Shown one piece after another: positions 43,456 through 55,697 of a stretch of 64,000 bases of DNA. The notes below the pieces were generated by a model, which was not told the DNA's origin, ran no database searches, and saw nothing but the letters and a program-made list of their open reading frames with translations. The translations under genes and the position numbers were made by a program. Each line of letters opens with the position of its first letter. Positions within the stretch are counted from its first letter, which is position 1. The DNA lies in assembly GCF_963678635.1 (NCBI RefSeq), contig NC_087071.1:36850438-36914437 (forward strand). The letters are read 5' to 3'. The DNA is from Symsagittifera roscoffensis. Lineage: Eukaryota; Xenacoelomorpha; Acoela; Convolutidae.

Positions 43456-43848
43456 GCACTCGCTTCAACGCCAGGAAATTTTCTCATCGGAAGACCATTG
43501 ACAGCAATGCCGAGTTCTACGCGCGACAAGAAGACATCGCTCAGTCGACAAATCAAAACCATTGATAACATAGTTCGACAATTTTGGAAACGTTGGAAGG
43601 AAGAATACTTGACTTCTCTGCAGCAAAAAGCTAAATGGACGACATCGCAATCACGACAAATCGCCATTGGAGACATTGTTATTGTCAAAGAGGACAACAT
43701 CCCGCCTTTGAGGTGGCCAATGGGTCGTATCTCTAAAGTTTTTGATGGAAATGACAACATCATCCGGGTTGCACAAATCAAAACCCGAACAGGATTTTAC
43801 AATCGACCAGTCAACAGATTTGTACTGTTGCATTCCGACAGAAATTGA
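43456..43848 (+). pseudogene. BEL2 C-terminal module (DUF5641-like)
   Basis: A 116-codon frame (43498-43848) has FWKRWKEEYLTSLQQ, IGDIVIVKEDNIPPLRWPMG and RVAQIKTRTG, the conserved tail of BEL integrases. It is preceded by the end of the core (FLIGRPLTAMP). Confidence 0.85.
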
Positions 43849-43934
43849 TCGACTACGGAACTCTCTTCATTCAGGACATTACTCAAGGATTTCTTGTAGC
43901 CGCTTTTTTAAACCCGTTCAAGAAGGCCGGGAAA

Positions 43935-44165
43935 TGTTGTGACTTATCTCTACAAGGCACTGTAGCCGGGCAAACTGTAACCATGCGGGCAACTGTAACC
44001 GTGCAACTATTGACTTTAACAAAGTTTGTGAAACTGATACAGAAAATCATTTTTCTCAATTCTGAACAGTTTGACTTTCTCACGTTTACATGTTGATAAT
44101 CTAGGTCTTTATCTTAATTTGGTTAGGAATCTAGGATTTAGGAATAGAATTGAAATATATCAACA
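43935..44165 (+). repeat. BEL2 3' LTR
   Basis: 231 bp; differs from the 5' LTR by about five substitutions and one inserted T. Preceded by the purine-rich AAGAAGGCCGGGAAA. Confidence 0.88.
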
Positions 44166-44496
44166 TATACTATGCTCAAATCTGACCCAACAAAAATTTT
44201 TACTTGTAACCAAATTAATTCTCTCCTCCCTGTTTTATTACAGGTTTGCAAATGGATAAATTATAGCGCTCATATTTCGTATGACGGACCAACTTAACAT
44301 CCCCCCCCCCCCCCAAAAAAAAGCCGTTTGGGGGTGAGGATGTTAACTTTGTTCTAAGTTGGGATTTTTCAGCCAATCAGAATCGAGCATTTCACATGCA
44401 GCGCTTAGCAAATTTAATTTAAATTAAACGTTGGGGTGGAGGATCTTAACTTCGTCTGTTGGGAGGGGGATGTTAATTTAATCCTTTTTGACTTAC
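44166..44496 (-). other. Right remnant of intron 5 of the host gene
   Basis: Carries a 14-C run (about 44301) followed by A's. The words 'gggg...gatgttaac' occur in direct and inverted orientation between 44290 and 44480, forming a loose inverted repeat. No gene. Confidence 0.45.
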
Positions 44497-44786
44497 TAAT
44501 TGATCTCAGTCTAAAAAGGTCAGCATTTACGTTCACGTTCCCGATGTCTTCCGAATGCAGCCTCCTTTTTCGTAAATTGAACCTCGACAAAGCCGATGAC
44601 TTCTTGCCTAACGCTCTATTAGCAGAAACTTCTGCAGCTTCACTTGCATCTACAATCTGCCGTTGACCAATCAGATCGTCTCGCTTTCCTTTCAAACTGT
44701 TCGCTTTTTTGAGGGACCTGTTCTTGTTTCGGTCTGTGACTTTTCCGACCATCCAGCCAACCGGGTTAGATTGCCTTCTACGAAAC
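44497..44786 (-). CDS. Minus-strand host gene, exon 5
   Basis: The acceptor TTTTTACACAG precedes 44786 and the donor GTAAGTC follows 44497. Phase in 2, out 1, both matching the neighbours. It encodes about 96 residues of strongly basic, Ser-containing sequence (KKANSLKGKRDDLIGQR; RFNLRKRRLHSEDIGN) with a Trp-rich start (NPVGWMVGKV). This looks like a disordered or nucleic-acid/membrane-contacting linker with possible nuclear signals. Confidence 0.82.
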
Positions 44787-44949
44787 CTGTGTAAAAAAAT
44801 TAAATCCAATTTCAAAGGTGAATTTTTGTGCGTACGCAATTTTTGGTTAATTACAAGTGGGGAGAAATTTCAAAAAAGTCAAAGATTGTTTTGTCCAAAA
44901 AATGGAGTGTTTTGGGATGTTTTGGAATGCTTCGTCCAAAACAACTTTC

Positions 44950-45330
44950 AGGTCGAATCCTTATAGGGGTACATGCGGGCGTGGAACGTACACGAGGGAA
45001 AATAAAGACAGTGCTAATCATGCGCGGATCTAGGATTACTCGAGTGGGGACGGATTTTCAAAAAAAATGTTGAAAATTTTGTCCACATATTTTTTAGGTC
45101 GACCAAATTAATTTTCTGAGCTCTCCCAAATCAATGTAAAGACCCTATATTGACCAACTTTCCGGCGCCGCAGGCAAATTGTTCAAAAAGCAGGCCAAAA
45201 AGGCGTTTTTATGCAATTTTGGAAAATTTCGACCAAAACAATTCGACCTAAAATTGATATCTCAAAACAGTACAAAGGGCGAATCACTAAATCCGCCACT
45301 GGTGCTAATATAGATTATGCGGAAAAAATG
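44950..45330. repeat. Diverged copy of the 54-64 kb repeat family in intron 4
   Basis: 'ttttctgagctctcccaaatca' (45110-45131) recurs at 57197 and 59247. 'aaggcgtttttatgca...ggaaaatttcgacc' is the reverse complement of the unit ends at 57010-57060 and 63940-63980. Confidence 0.55.
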
Positions 45331-45478
45331 GAATTTAAAACACGTTTTTCTCCAACTGGATTAAACTTAGACAAAAAATGATCTCGAAAATTCAAAATCG
45401 CATGTAAATTGTTGTCTTGCAAAATTTATGCAACAGAAAACAATAAGAAAATAAAACAAAACTGTAAGCAATACTGAC

Positions 45479-45692
45479 TTGAGATTCAATGACATCACAT
45501 CAGAATCTGGATACCCCAAATGACCTCCATTCACCTGCTGCTGTTCAATAGTTCGAACGAGTTCCAATTCTTCACTAGGCGAATAAGAATCGAAGAAGTT
45601 ATTGGCAGAAAAAGAGGTTGATGGGGTTAGTTTGGGATGAGAAACTTGAGTTCCGTTTGGGTTTGATGATGAGTTCGGAGAACTTGTTGAAT
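45479..45692 (-). CDS. Minus-strand host gene, exon 4
   Basis: The acceptor GAATTTCAG precedes 45692 and the donor GTCAGT follows 45479. Phase in 1, out 2. It encodes a Ser/Asn/Pro-rich start (SPNSSSNPNGTQVSHPK) and an acidic end (SPSEELELVRTIEQQQ). A second possible donor (CAG|GTGAAT) inside would shorten it. Confidence 0.8.
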
Positions 45693-46179
45693 CTGAAATT
45701 CAAACTGTCCGTATGGGATAAGAATATTACATGGTTCTGCCATAATTAATCTGATTTTGTATGTCATAAAATTATTAGAAGATTTATTGTCATAAAATTG
45801 TATCTTCTTACGAATTATGAAAGTTATTTTGTATCTCTATTTGAGTTAGTTATTTAGAAAAAAATCTATTGACACACCAATTGGCATTGATATAAAATCA
45901 CTGTGATAGGAATTGCGTGCAAGAAAAATTGTTTCTACTCAGCTTTACAAAAATCAGAGCATGCTTTTGCGCTTCGTTCCAGTTGAAAGAACTACTTTGA
46001 GGAGAACTGAGAGTTGATTTAATAAACTTTCTTACAAAGAATTCAAAAATTAAAGCGATGATTCATTTTTGATTCATTTATACAAATTACAAACAGCAAA
46101 TAACAATTTCAAATTTGTAACGAGTGAGCAAAAATCTAAGCCAAAAACAAAAAAAACGGATACAAAATGCAAGACTTAC

Positions 46180-46348
46180 CAACATCCCTTGCGTTCCATC
46201 CACTTTTTGCATCCTCTTCCTCTTTGTCAATGATGGCAGTAAGAATGAGGATGATGATCTGGTTCAGAGTATCGGGGTCACACAGAAAGGTCAGCAAGGT
46301 CAGCAGACTCTGGGTCAAAATAGAGGTCAACACTTTCTGACCAGGGCC
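46180..46348 (-). CDS. Minus-strand host gene, exon 3
   Basis: The acceptor CTTTTAG precedes 46348 and the donor GTAAGT follows 46180. Phase in 0, out 1. It encodes an extended hydrophobic helical segment (VLTSILTQSLLTLLTFLCD; LNQIIILILTAIIDKEEED) with Leu spacing like paired HEAT/ARM helices rather than a membrane span. Confidence 0.82.
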
Positions 46349-48114
46349 CTAAAAGCTTAATTGTATCTTTATACATAAATATCCTAATCAGTTCAACTTT
46401 GTCAAAGTTCTACTTGTTAGAAGTATACCACAAATAATCATCAATATGGTTCGACATATAAATTAAATCATTATTAACGCCTTGTAATCATGATTAGAAC
46501 GGCAATGAAAGTTTTGCCGAAAAAAAAACTCACTGTCGAAAAAACCAGGATTGAAATGTTTGTTTTCACTTTTATTTCGAGCGATTAGAGCAAGCGGGTA
46601 GAAGTCGAAAAGGAAAATTCCTACTTTAGATTTGACAAACTGATTTTAGGATGTCTAGAAAAAATTTTGTTTTCGATAGTTTATTTTGCGCTTCCTTGGC
46701 ACGAATGATTTTTTGAAAAAACCTTCACGAGGTCCTCACACCGCACAGAGTATAAAACAAAACGATAAATTGAATTATTGTAGTCAGAGTTTGCAAGAAA
46801 TAATAAGATTTTGCATTTTACTGCTAAAACATTTTAAACTTATATTATAGTTCAAAAACAGCAGACTAGAGTTACAGTTTGAAAAAGATTAATCTTAAAA
46901 GTGATCTTATGGTTTTAACTACTAGCCCTAACATAAAAGATTAACAGCAAAAACAGTAATATTTTACAAATTCAGATGTTTGATCAAAAGGTATAAATGT
47001 TAAATCAACAGTGAATATTCCACGTGGTTAAGGAAGGTAAGTCTGAAAAGAAGCTTGAAAAATTCTCTCAGAATTTAAATTTTTTCTACAAGAATCTTGC
47101 AAAATTTGCATGCCAAGTACATTAGGACAGAAACCCGCACCTGATCCTCGAATTTTAGAGTTTATCGCAGAACTTTGAGTACTCTTAGAGTGTATCGACA
47201 TAAATACTTTGATTCCCATGTTTTAGTCCTAAATTACCAAAAACTTGTTTCGTCCTAAATTAACAAAAATTTGTTAGTCCTAATTTTGTTTTGTTATGTA
47301 AACATAGCTTTTTGTTCTAACTAATAAAAATGGGGAGAAAGCTTATATCTGCTTGGGTTTTAGGTTATTCTTTTATTTTGATTTCCACTCAAAATCAGGT
47401 CCAACAAATAATCATCGAATTGATTGAATGATAAGTCATAACAAAGCCTTTTTAGCCGTGAGTCGAACAATTTCTCAAAGTCTTGGAAAAGTTTTCTCAG
47501 TTTTGAGGAAAACATGTTTGAAAATTTTGCTTTGCGGTCTAATTTCGCGCGAATAAGATGAGCGAGCAGGCTTAATTTGTTTTTCAACTAAAATCATTAA
47601 CCACAGATAATCAGTCTAATGGGTAGAAAGACTTATCATATTCAAGTCCTTTCAGTCCCAATTTGAACGGCATTAATATATTTCCAAAAATTTGTCCTAG
47701 TGTCGAGAAAAAGCTTATTATAGAAGGATAATCCCGGAAATTTTATTTTTTTTTCAGTATTTTGTGGAAAAAAATTCGAAAACTCAAAATAATTTCAGCA
47801 AAAAACGTTGAAAAAAAATGCTGAAATTTTTTTCGAATTATGTTTTGATTTTTTTCTTGTTGTTTGTCGAAAAACTTGTTGCTCGATTTGCTTTTTTTAT
47901 TTGTCGAATATGATTTACTGGTAAGTTTTCGTCATACCTTTTATCACACTAGCCCATCAAAATTAACACTTTTTGTCTTTCTTCAAGAGTATAGTCGGAA
48001 CAATCTGTGCCACTTGCACAATAACATGCTATACTAGCTTATTTTTCACCTGTCATCATCTGCCAATGTTAGTGACGGTGAGCTTAACCGTCAGTCAATG
48101 TCTTCCCTCCCGTA
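46349..48114 (-). other. Intron 2 of the host gene, left part
   Basis: AT-rich sequence without recognisable gene. Frames at 47028-47219 and 47360-47587 have no splice signals and biased composition. Confidence 0.45.
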
Positions 48115-49845
48115 CACAGCGGACTTTCTATACAAGATCTGAAGTTTTTTTTATTTTATACATGCAATGATTTTCAGATCTGAAATTCGTTTTTTTCAGA
48201 TGATTTTGATAAGATTTTGAAAAGTTCAGATCTGAACTTTGGATCTTCGATAGAACGATAGATATGAAAATATATCTATGAAACCCTTTGTTAAATTATA
48301 GTATCTGCATTGGGAGCAAAAATTTTGATTTTTAGTTTTTTACTGTTTTTGCAAAACACAGTTGTATTTAGATTAGTTAGGCAAGAATATATCCGAATTA
48401 ATAGACAAACAGTTGTTTTTCAAATTAAACTTATTTTCCATTTTTTTTGAAAAAAAAACTCGAAAATTGTTTGAAGACTTATCAAAGTTTTGTATTTCAT
48501 GCGCTATTTAAGCATTTCGGATGTTTCTCATGTAACTTTGGGAAACACATTTCAGAAGTCTCCGAATGGAGATTTTTTGCTAAGTATTTGCAAGAAGCTG
48601 ACAGAAGCTATAAAGTACAGAATAACCTAAAATAGCAAAAATATATATCAAAATTTTTGATAATTCAGATCAGAAATAGCCATGAAAAACAAAACTTCAG
48701 ATTTGAAATCAGATGCAAAAAAAATCTAATTTTAATGTGCTAAGAAGTTATTTTAGTTTTTCACAAATCATTTCAGATCTGAAAAAGGTCATTTCAAATC
48801 TGATTTGAAACATTTACTAGATAGTAGAGTGCGTAATCGACATGAGCATATCGTTTTCTTATAGATTACACGGACATGCGATGCGAACAATCAAGTGCAA
48901 TTTCGACGCATAAAGAATGCCTAGATTGAATGATATCCTGCAAACACGCGTTTAATAATTCTATATTGATTATAACCCAGGATCGGTGGTCGAGTACTTA
49001 TCCCGCGTCAAAATTTAATACAAAAACTTGACAAAAAGAATTTATTACTGAAACTAGAGAAATTAGAACTGGCAAAAATTTGCCGTGATTGGTTTGGAAA
49101 CAAAATTTAAAAAATGTTATACCCTTACCCAGTAAGTGTTTGAACTCAGATCTGAAATGATCTGTTCCAGATCTAAATTTTAGATCTGAATTAGGTTGCG
49201 AAATGTTAAATATCGCTTGAGTACTTTAAGAAATGGTTATCATATCTAATTACATAGCTGAAATTTTGTTTTTCTCGTTTATTTCAGATCTGAACTTTTT
49301 TCATGGTTATTGCAGATAATTTTTTTCATGATTATCTGAAAAACACCTCAATTTTTGAAACAGCAATTTTTGCTACACATGTGTAATTTATAGCCTTTGC
49401 TAGATGCTAGCAGGTACTCAGTAAAGTTTCTATTCCGAGACGCTGAAATACGTTTCCCATGTGCATGGGATACACATCGGAAAATCAATAATTTGATAGG
49501 TTTGATAGTTTGATAACAACAAATTTAGTTAAAAAAACAGTTTGTGTCATTATTGGGAAACTTTTTAAAGGTAATTAATCAAATCATTGTTGCGTTGCAG
49601 AAACAGCAAAAATGGAAACTCAAAACTTTGCTTAAAAAATGCATATATTATAATTTTGCAAAAGATTTCTCAGATTTAATTTCAGATCTGATTTTTTTTT
49701 TGTTTTTCATTTCTATTTCAGATCCAAATTTTAAATCTCAAATTTTCAAAATCTTATCCAGATCTGAAATAACGTATTTCAGATCTGAGAAAAAATTCAA
49801 GTAAGAAATATAGGTTTTCAGATCTCGTATAGAAACTCCGCAGGG
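48115..49845. mobile_element. Non-autonomous TIR element of about 1.7 kb with TA duplications
   Basis: Ends CACAGCGGACTTTCTATAC (48115 on) and the reverse complement of CCCTGCGGAGTTTCTATAC (to 49845) form roughly 30-bp terminal inverted repeats continuing into AGATCTGAA. Both sides are flanked by TA (48113-48114, 49846-49847), as for Tc1/mariner-type insertions. There is no transposase frame inside. The interior is full of the palindrome TTCAGATCTGAA, which is also part of the TIR. Confidence 0.7.
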
Positions 49846-50085
49846 TATGGGTGGGACCCTAAGAAAGGAAAACGGCATCGATTAACACATTAGCCCTCGG
49901 CGAACTATGTCGGAAAAAGAAGTGTTCTACGAGAGATTCGTGCACAGCTTGCATATATGTCTACCTCGTTTTGCCGAACACCTCGGACAACTACCACCAC
50001 TATTTGGTCTGAAAAAATGAATACGCGAAACAACGGTTGAAAGATGTATACGGCTATGACTCAGCGATGTTTCATTATGGGATAT

Positions 50086-50333
50086 ACGGTTCAATCAGCA
50101 AGAGAACAGTTGTCAGTTTTCTCTAAGAAAATCTCAACCACTTCTCAGACGCCTCAAAGTTATTAGAACAATTTCAACTAATTATGGCAAAAGTATAATT
50201 TTCATCTTTAAAGATTAAAATTATACTTTTGCCATAATTAGTTGAAATTGTTCTAATAACTTTGAGGCGTTTGAGAAGTGATTGCGATTTTCTAAGAGAA
50301 AACTGACAACTATTCTCTTGCTGATTGAACCGT
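50086..50333. repeat. Large palindrome 1 (about 117-bp arms)
   Basis: ACGGTTCAATCAGCAAGAGA at 50086 pairs with its reverse complement ending at 50333. The arms differ at a few positions, and the centre is a short loop around 50203-50216 (CATCTTTAAAGATT). Confidence 0.92.
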
Positions 50334-50342
50334 AAAAAAACA

Positions 50343-50451
50343 ACAGAAGTTGTGTTCAGACTAAAGTGTTCGCGAAATTTTTTTTTGTAGAACTGAATTC
50401 ATTTCTACGAAAAAAATTTCGCGAACCCTTTAGTCTGAACACAACTTCTGT
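50343..50451. repeat. Large palindrome 2 (about 50-bp arms)
   Basis: ACAGAAGTTGTGTTCAGACT at 50343 pairs with the reverse complement ending at 50451, around a short CTGAATTC centre. It starts about ten bases after palindrome 1 ends. Confidence 0.9.
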
Positions 50452-50526
50452 TTTTTTTTCACCTCGACCAGCTATTCTAGTTGGGACTTTGTAATATGTT
50501 TTGATATTTTGTTATTATCATCTTAC

Positions 50527-50697
50527 GTTTTTCAAGAATGCTCTCACGTCTGTGTTTTCCCTCCCAACATGGCTTAGAATAATATCCAGAAGATTCCCAA
50601 AGTGCTTCTTGGCTGCCTCGTCATTGGAACAGGCCACGTGAAGGGGTTCGAACAGGGAGTAGATCTGGCTGATGCTGGACTGAGACCAGATACGGTG
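50527..50697 (-). CDS. Minus-strand host gene, exon 2
   Basis: The acceptor TTTTACTATCCAG precedes 50697 and the donor GTAAGA follows 50527. Phase 0 on both sides, 57 codons. It encodes amphipathic helices (SISQIYSLFEPLHVAC; AAKKHFGNLLDIILSHVG), again HEAT-like. Codon use is balanced and GC-richer than the introns. Confidence 0.85.
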
Positions 50698-50739
50698 CTG
50701 GATAGTAAAAAACAAAAAAGAAATAGAATAAAACTACTG

Positions 50740-51986
50740 TCTTCATGGTTGGCTGACTCATCGCTTAAAACTAGAGATGACTGAAAACAGACATAATTTG
50801 CCTACTAACAATGCCCCAGACTGGGTTTTTCTAACATGATTTTCAAAAATTGATTTGATGAATTTGGATCTATGCTGTAAGCAATTTATATAGATCGATT
50901 AATTTTCCGATTTTTGTAACGAAAGTAACGGAATATTTGTGCTCGGGGTGGGTTTTTTTTCTTCAGACAAATTTGAACTTTTTAACTAGCCATTTTTGAC
51001 GGAACTTTTAAATATCATTCGAAAGGTATTGTTGTCCTGAGCTCAAATTTGAAAAGATTTTTTACCTGTGACCATTTTTGTAAAGTCATGGGGGTTTAGG
51101 GATTGGCATTTTGGCAAATTTGGGCGCTATTAACGCGCTATTAACGCGCTATTAACGCGCAAGCGGAGATTTAACCCGTGTTCGAAATCATTCCAAATTG
51201 GTTGGAGGAAGCTAAATTAGGATGTGGTAGGAAGGTTTGAACATAAAATGCATGGAGAGAGAGAGAGGGGACGCGTGATATCTCCAATTTTCAGAGGAAT
51301 TAAAGGCTCTTTTTCCTCCCCCCTAAACCCCCCCCCCCCCCACCTCCCACGACCATCAAATTTATGGTGTAACGAGTGGTTTTACAAGGTTGAATATGAA
51401 GACCAAATGTGTTTGCCACATCCTAATTAGTCCGCATGTCAATTTTAATGATCGGACAATTTGAACAGTAACATAACTAGTAAAAAATTTCAGGTGGGTG
51501 GAAAGGAAAAAGAGCCGAATTGGATTCTGAGTAGGCCTTGATTAATGCACAAGTTGTTGCAGTTTAAATTAATCATTCAAAAATTTTTAAAAAACATAAA
51601 TTCATGCTTGCCGCCTGACACGTGCCTGAAAAAGTCAAACGTGCTCAATTCTCTACATTATCAAAATTATTAAAGCGAATCCTGTTTTGCTATAGGATCT
51701 ATTTTTGCCATAGGCTCTACTTTTATGCACTCTGATAAAATTGCGGCTCTTTTCCAGTCCCCCCCCCTTTTCAAAATACCGAGTTTTATGTTTGATTTAC
51801 ATGTTATTACGGCTAAATGCGTGATGTTATGATGTAAAGTATGAAGAACAAATCTGTTGACAGATGTCGATTTGTTCACCGCGCCAAATTTCATTGCATT
51901 ATGACAACGTTAAATAAGCTTTTCAAAATTAAATTTGAAAGGGGGGAACTGGAAAAGAGCCAAAATTGCATTCTAGTTTTTCTTAC
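50740..51986 (-). repeat. Intron 1 of the host gene with an R repeat
   Basis: 50910-51200 is an R copy in reverse orientation. Within it the 11-bp unit GCGCTATTAAC is repeated three times (51124-51156). C-rich runs lie near 51329 and 51761. The frames here have no exon support. Confidence 0.65.
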
Positions 51987-52152
51987 CTGTTGATCGAAAA
52001 TGGCTCGATAAGTGGACAGATGCCCTGCGCATATCTGGACAACCAAATCCACTAATTTGGGAGCAGGAATTTCGACCAGTCTATGGACCACGTCACACCT
52101 GACTCTGACTAGAGCTTGTTCTGTCCATTGCAGAATGTCTCTATTTCCAGGG
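51987..52152 (-). CDS. Minus-strand host gene, exon 1 of those visible
   Basis: The acceptor CACACTTTTTAG precedes 52152 and the donor GTAAGA follows 51987. One leading base, then 55 codons, out in phase 0. The peptide is helical (ILQWTEQALVRVRCDVV; APKLVDLVVQICAGHL). Exons 51987-52152, 50527-50697, 46180-46348, 45479-45692, 44497-44786, 17234-17392 and 14362-14609 join without phase conflict into 471 codons plus stop. The protein therefore has helical HEAT/ARM-like repeats, then disordered linkers. The 5' part lies further right and was not found. Family unknown. Confidence 0.83.
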
Positions 52153-54360
52153 CTAAAAAGTGTGATGACTTCTTTGATGTATGTGTTTTATTTTAGGGAT
52201 TTTCTTTTTAGGGCTTAGGAGTGATAAAATCTTAGGTGCATGGGTTTAATGTTGTTACTTTCAGGCCCCAAAAAACTTAATTCACTTCTTAGGTCTATGG
52301 GTATATTCAAACTTTTATGGCTCGAAAAACGAGGATGATTATTGGCAAACTGATTACTGTTAAAGAATTTTTTTTTAAGGTTTTAGTCATTTGTTTCGAA
52401 TGCTTTGAAACAAATGTGAAAAACTAAGTGGTTTCACTGTGGAAAACAATTCTACTCCTTCAATGTTTCAGTAAAACGTCAGAAATTCATTAAACTATTT
52501 ACAGTTCCATGTTCTATTAACCAATACAAAATAGTGCACTACTCAACTACAGTATTTAGAGCCTTAGACAAAAAATCATTCGCCTGAATTTTTTATCTAA
52601 TTTTGTGATAAGTTTGCAAACAGCATCTTCAGAGTTGCATCTGATCTTTTGGTGCATGAACTTTGCATAATAGTTTCGAATTCAAACCGAAATCCTTCGT
52701 TTGATAACTCATGTAACTAATTCTATTAGACACCCGGGTTGACCAAAAAGGCTTGTCTTACAATTTTCATACATGAAAAATTGCTTATCATACAATTTTG
52801 TACAAATCCATAGATATAGAAAAAGTTCAGAAAACTCTAAAGTAAGAAATCTCTAATTTAAGTCGATTTATATCCATTTCAGTACCAAAAATGTACAATA
52901 TTAATCAATTTGTACTGATTTAAAGTCGATTAAAATCAATTTGTATTGATCCGGAGCCAATTTTGTCAGTGCAGAGCAGCAAAACTAGAATTAAAAACAG
53001 AGATTCAGAAAAATGATAATTATTATCACGGAATTCTAACCAGTAAACTACCCGGGTTGGCCTCCATAAACCAAAAATGCTTATCTTACTGATTATACAA
53101 TTTTCATACAATTTCAAAAAAAATTTCCCAGTAAACTTGAAATTGCCCCAAATATTTTTTTCAACCGCAAATAGAAATTTTAGCATGCAAGTTTTAATTT
53201 TTTGTCTGCATAACGTAGTCCTGGATACATAAAAAATTGGATTTTTTTTCCGTTTCTCCGGATAACTTTTTTCAAACAGGGTAAAAACTCATATTTCCTT
53301 CGACATGTTCATATATGCCTTGATCAACGTCTGACAGTTCGAAAATTCTAATTTTAAAAATAATCATCCTTGAAAATTTTTGCCAAAACCTAAGAGTTTG
53401 ATGCTTTCAATATGATTTGTAAAAAGAACTCTTACACAATTTAGGTCGTTTTCAATGCGTTGTAAATGCCTGACGATCAGCCCTTTGGTGACTCTAGTTT
53501 AGAGTAAACCATGGGTTTAGTCACTTGTGTTCGGTCACGAAGAAATCTCAAAAATTTTGAGAATTTTTTTTTATATAACTGTTTTTGGCCTAAGAAGAAA
53601 CGCTTATCCTACAATTGCAATGACTAAATGCAACAAAAATTAGAAAACTATGAAAATTGAAAAAAAAATTGACCAAAATCGATTTAAATCCGTTTTTTCA
53701 CCCTGAAAACAAAACCAATCTAAGACAAAAAATTGGATCGATTTTTCAGCTGAGATTTAAAACCGATTTAAATCAGTTTAAAATTGATCCAAATCAATCT
53801 TAATTTTTCTTTTAAATTTTCGTACTTTATTTTTTTTATGCTATAATCGATCCTAATTTTTTTTCAGTGCGGTACCGCTGAGCGATATAGCTATATCTGT
53901 ATGACTGAAAATTCAGTCGTTTTCAATAACACTATGGCACTAAGTGGCCTTAATAATTCAAATTAATAACAAAAATATGTACATAAAGGTAATCATTTCA
54001 AGGTTATGGCAACCGCAGTACCACAATCTGGCACGTCAATCAGTAAACAGCATGTAAGTTCAGCGACCAGATCCTAGCCGGGATAGAAACGTCAGAAAAG
54101 CAGTAAAATCATGTCTAGACATTTATCGACAAGATTTTAGCACATTTCTATCTCTACTCTAACTATAACTGAATCGTCAATCGATCATTTCTGGTATCTT
54201 GCAACATCACATATCAATTTAAGTCAATAAAAAGAAGGTATAAAAACCTAAATCTTTTGCTGGATTGTTTAACTTTTGAATTTTTCATTTTGTAACTTTT
54301 TGAGATATACAGGCATTGACCTAGGACTTTCACGAGTGTGAGTTATTCAAAAATTATGAC
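52153..54360. repeat. Upstream intron or intergenic region with ATCGATTTAAATC-type repeats
   Basis: No exon identified. 52840-52980 and 53660-53880 are two stretches full of 'gatttaaatc/aaatcaattt' words that both end near TCAGTGC(A/G), suggesting related small non-autonomous elements. Similar words occur at 16620-16760. Confidence 0.45.
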
Positions 54361-55515
54361 GGCTTTTCTTATGTCGGTCAAATTTACTTTCTTAGCTCTA
54401 CCAAATCACAATGCAGTCTCTATTTCATTGTATAAAATTTGCCAGAACAGTGGTTTTTAGGCATTTGAAAAAAGATTTTAAAACAAATTGCGTTTTTCTT
54501 GGCTCCCCTAAAAATTTGTTTGGGTATTGACGCCGATTCCACCTTTAATAACACTACAAGTACAATCCTAACAAAAGCGATTGAGCTAAACATTGCTGAA
54601 TTGTAATCGATGCTCGAGCTTAACATTGGTAAAGTATTGCTGGTCATTACTGATTTGCTCATTAATATCAATACGGAATTTGAAAGAAAAACATGGCCGA
54701 AAAAAGCTTGCTAGAATTTTCTCAAAGTTGGACCAGTATAACGAGCTACAACCCAACTGAAAACTCGAGCAAATTTAGCTGAGTTAACACGGGTAGACCT
54801 CGCAGAGATAGTCTCAAGTCTGATTCAGCATTAATTCATGAATCATTGCTGCCTGCAAATATACTGATCATGGATAATTAGCCACTGACTGGGGCCTGAA
54901 ACAGCAAAAATTATCTCTCCTGTGCAAGCCCGGGAAATGTTTTTAGCTTTTTGTTTCCCTGTGATTGAGATAAAAAGCCAATCTTTTCCCAATGTTTCTC
55001 CGCATTTTACTGCAGAACTTTTCAATAACTTCTGCAGACTGCGCAGAATTTTCAATAGTTCTGTTTTACTATGAGAAAAGACAAAGTTAAAGAAAAATAG
55101 CCGGTGATTGCACAAGTAGCACAGAAGGTTCCTAGCACTATCACAAAAAAAACAAATAGAGGAATTTTGATTTTTTTCATTAATTTACAAACACGTTGAA
55201 CATTAGTTAATTAGGTAGAGTTTTGGGAAGAATGCTACAGAAGTTAACCAGCATAAGCGAGTTATTGATATTAAGTGCTTTGTGTTTTGTTTGAAGTGAA
55301 TATAAATGCGAGTGATTTGAAGTACGTGTATACATGATCACATGGATGGAATGGAACCAAAGAAAGGCTAATAACTGTTCAGAACGTCCAGTGTTCTCTG
55401 TACAAGTGTTGAGCACATAGAAGCCAAAACAGCCATTTCAGTAAATAGTACCAAGTTAAGCTGCCAAAAATTCGCATTTGCTCGTGATAATTGCATCATA
55501 TATAGGTGTAATAAA

Positions 55516-55697
55516 TTAAATCAACGAGAAATAAGGGTCATCGCAACCGATCACAGAATTGGATTCAGTACGCCAGTCGTCACAGGCAATTGTTGCATTA
55601 TAATAGTTCTCCCTTGTGTCATACAGACCAGGCCCAAACACGTCTCCTAGAGTATCCAGCTGAATAAAATTGGCTTCTGAGTTATCGGGCTGAGTAT
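55516..55697 (-). CDS. Candidate coding exon, unit A
   Basis: The acceptor CTTGAACAG precedes 55697. The frame, in phase 1, encodes about 59 residues including GDVFGPGLYDTRENYYNAT and CDDWRTESNSVIGCDD, with two Cys and one N-glycosylation site, ending at TAA 55516-55518. The same peptide is preserved in all four units, unlike the flanking DNA, which supports real coding. Upstream a 37-bp exon (phase-compatible, donor GTATGT, as at 60657-60693 in unit C) may precede it. Looks like the end of a secreted protein; family unknown. Confidence 0.55.

Larger units (their letters stand above)
36523..44165 (+). mobile_element. BEL2: BEL/Pao retrotransposon, defective
   Basis: LTRs of about 230 bp (TGTTGTGACTT...ATCAACA) at 36523-36752 and 43935-44165 are flanked by an exact 5-bp duplication TATAC (36518-36522, 44166-44170). 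Inside are gag (DUF1759), zinc knuckles, A17 protease, RT with YVDD, RNase H (twice), the integrase zinc domain and the C-terminal module. The integrase catalytic core is missing, and a 1.2-kb block is duplicated in tandem. The LTRs differ by about 2%. It lies 15 bp right of the 18.5-kb element. Confidence 0.92.
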
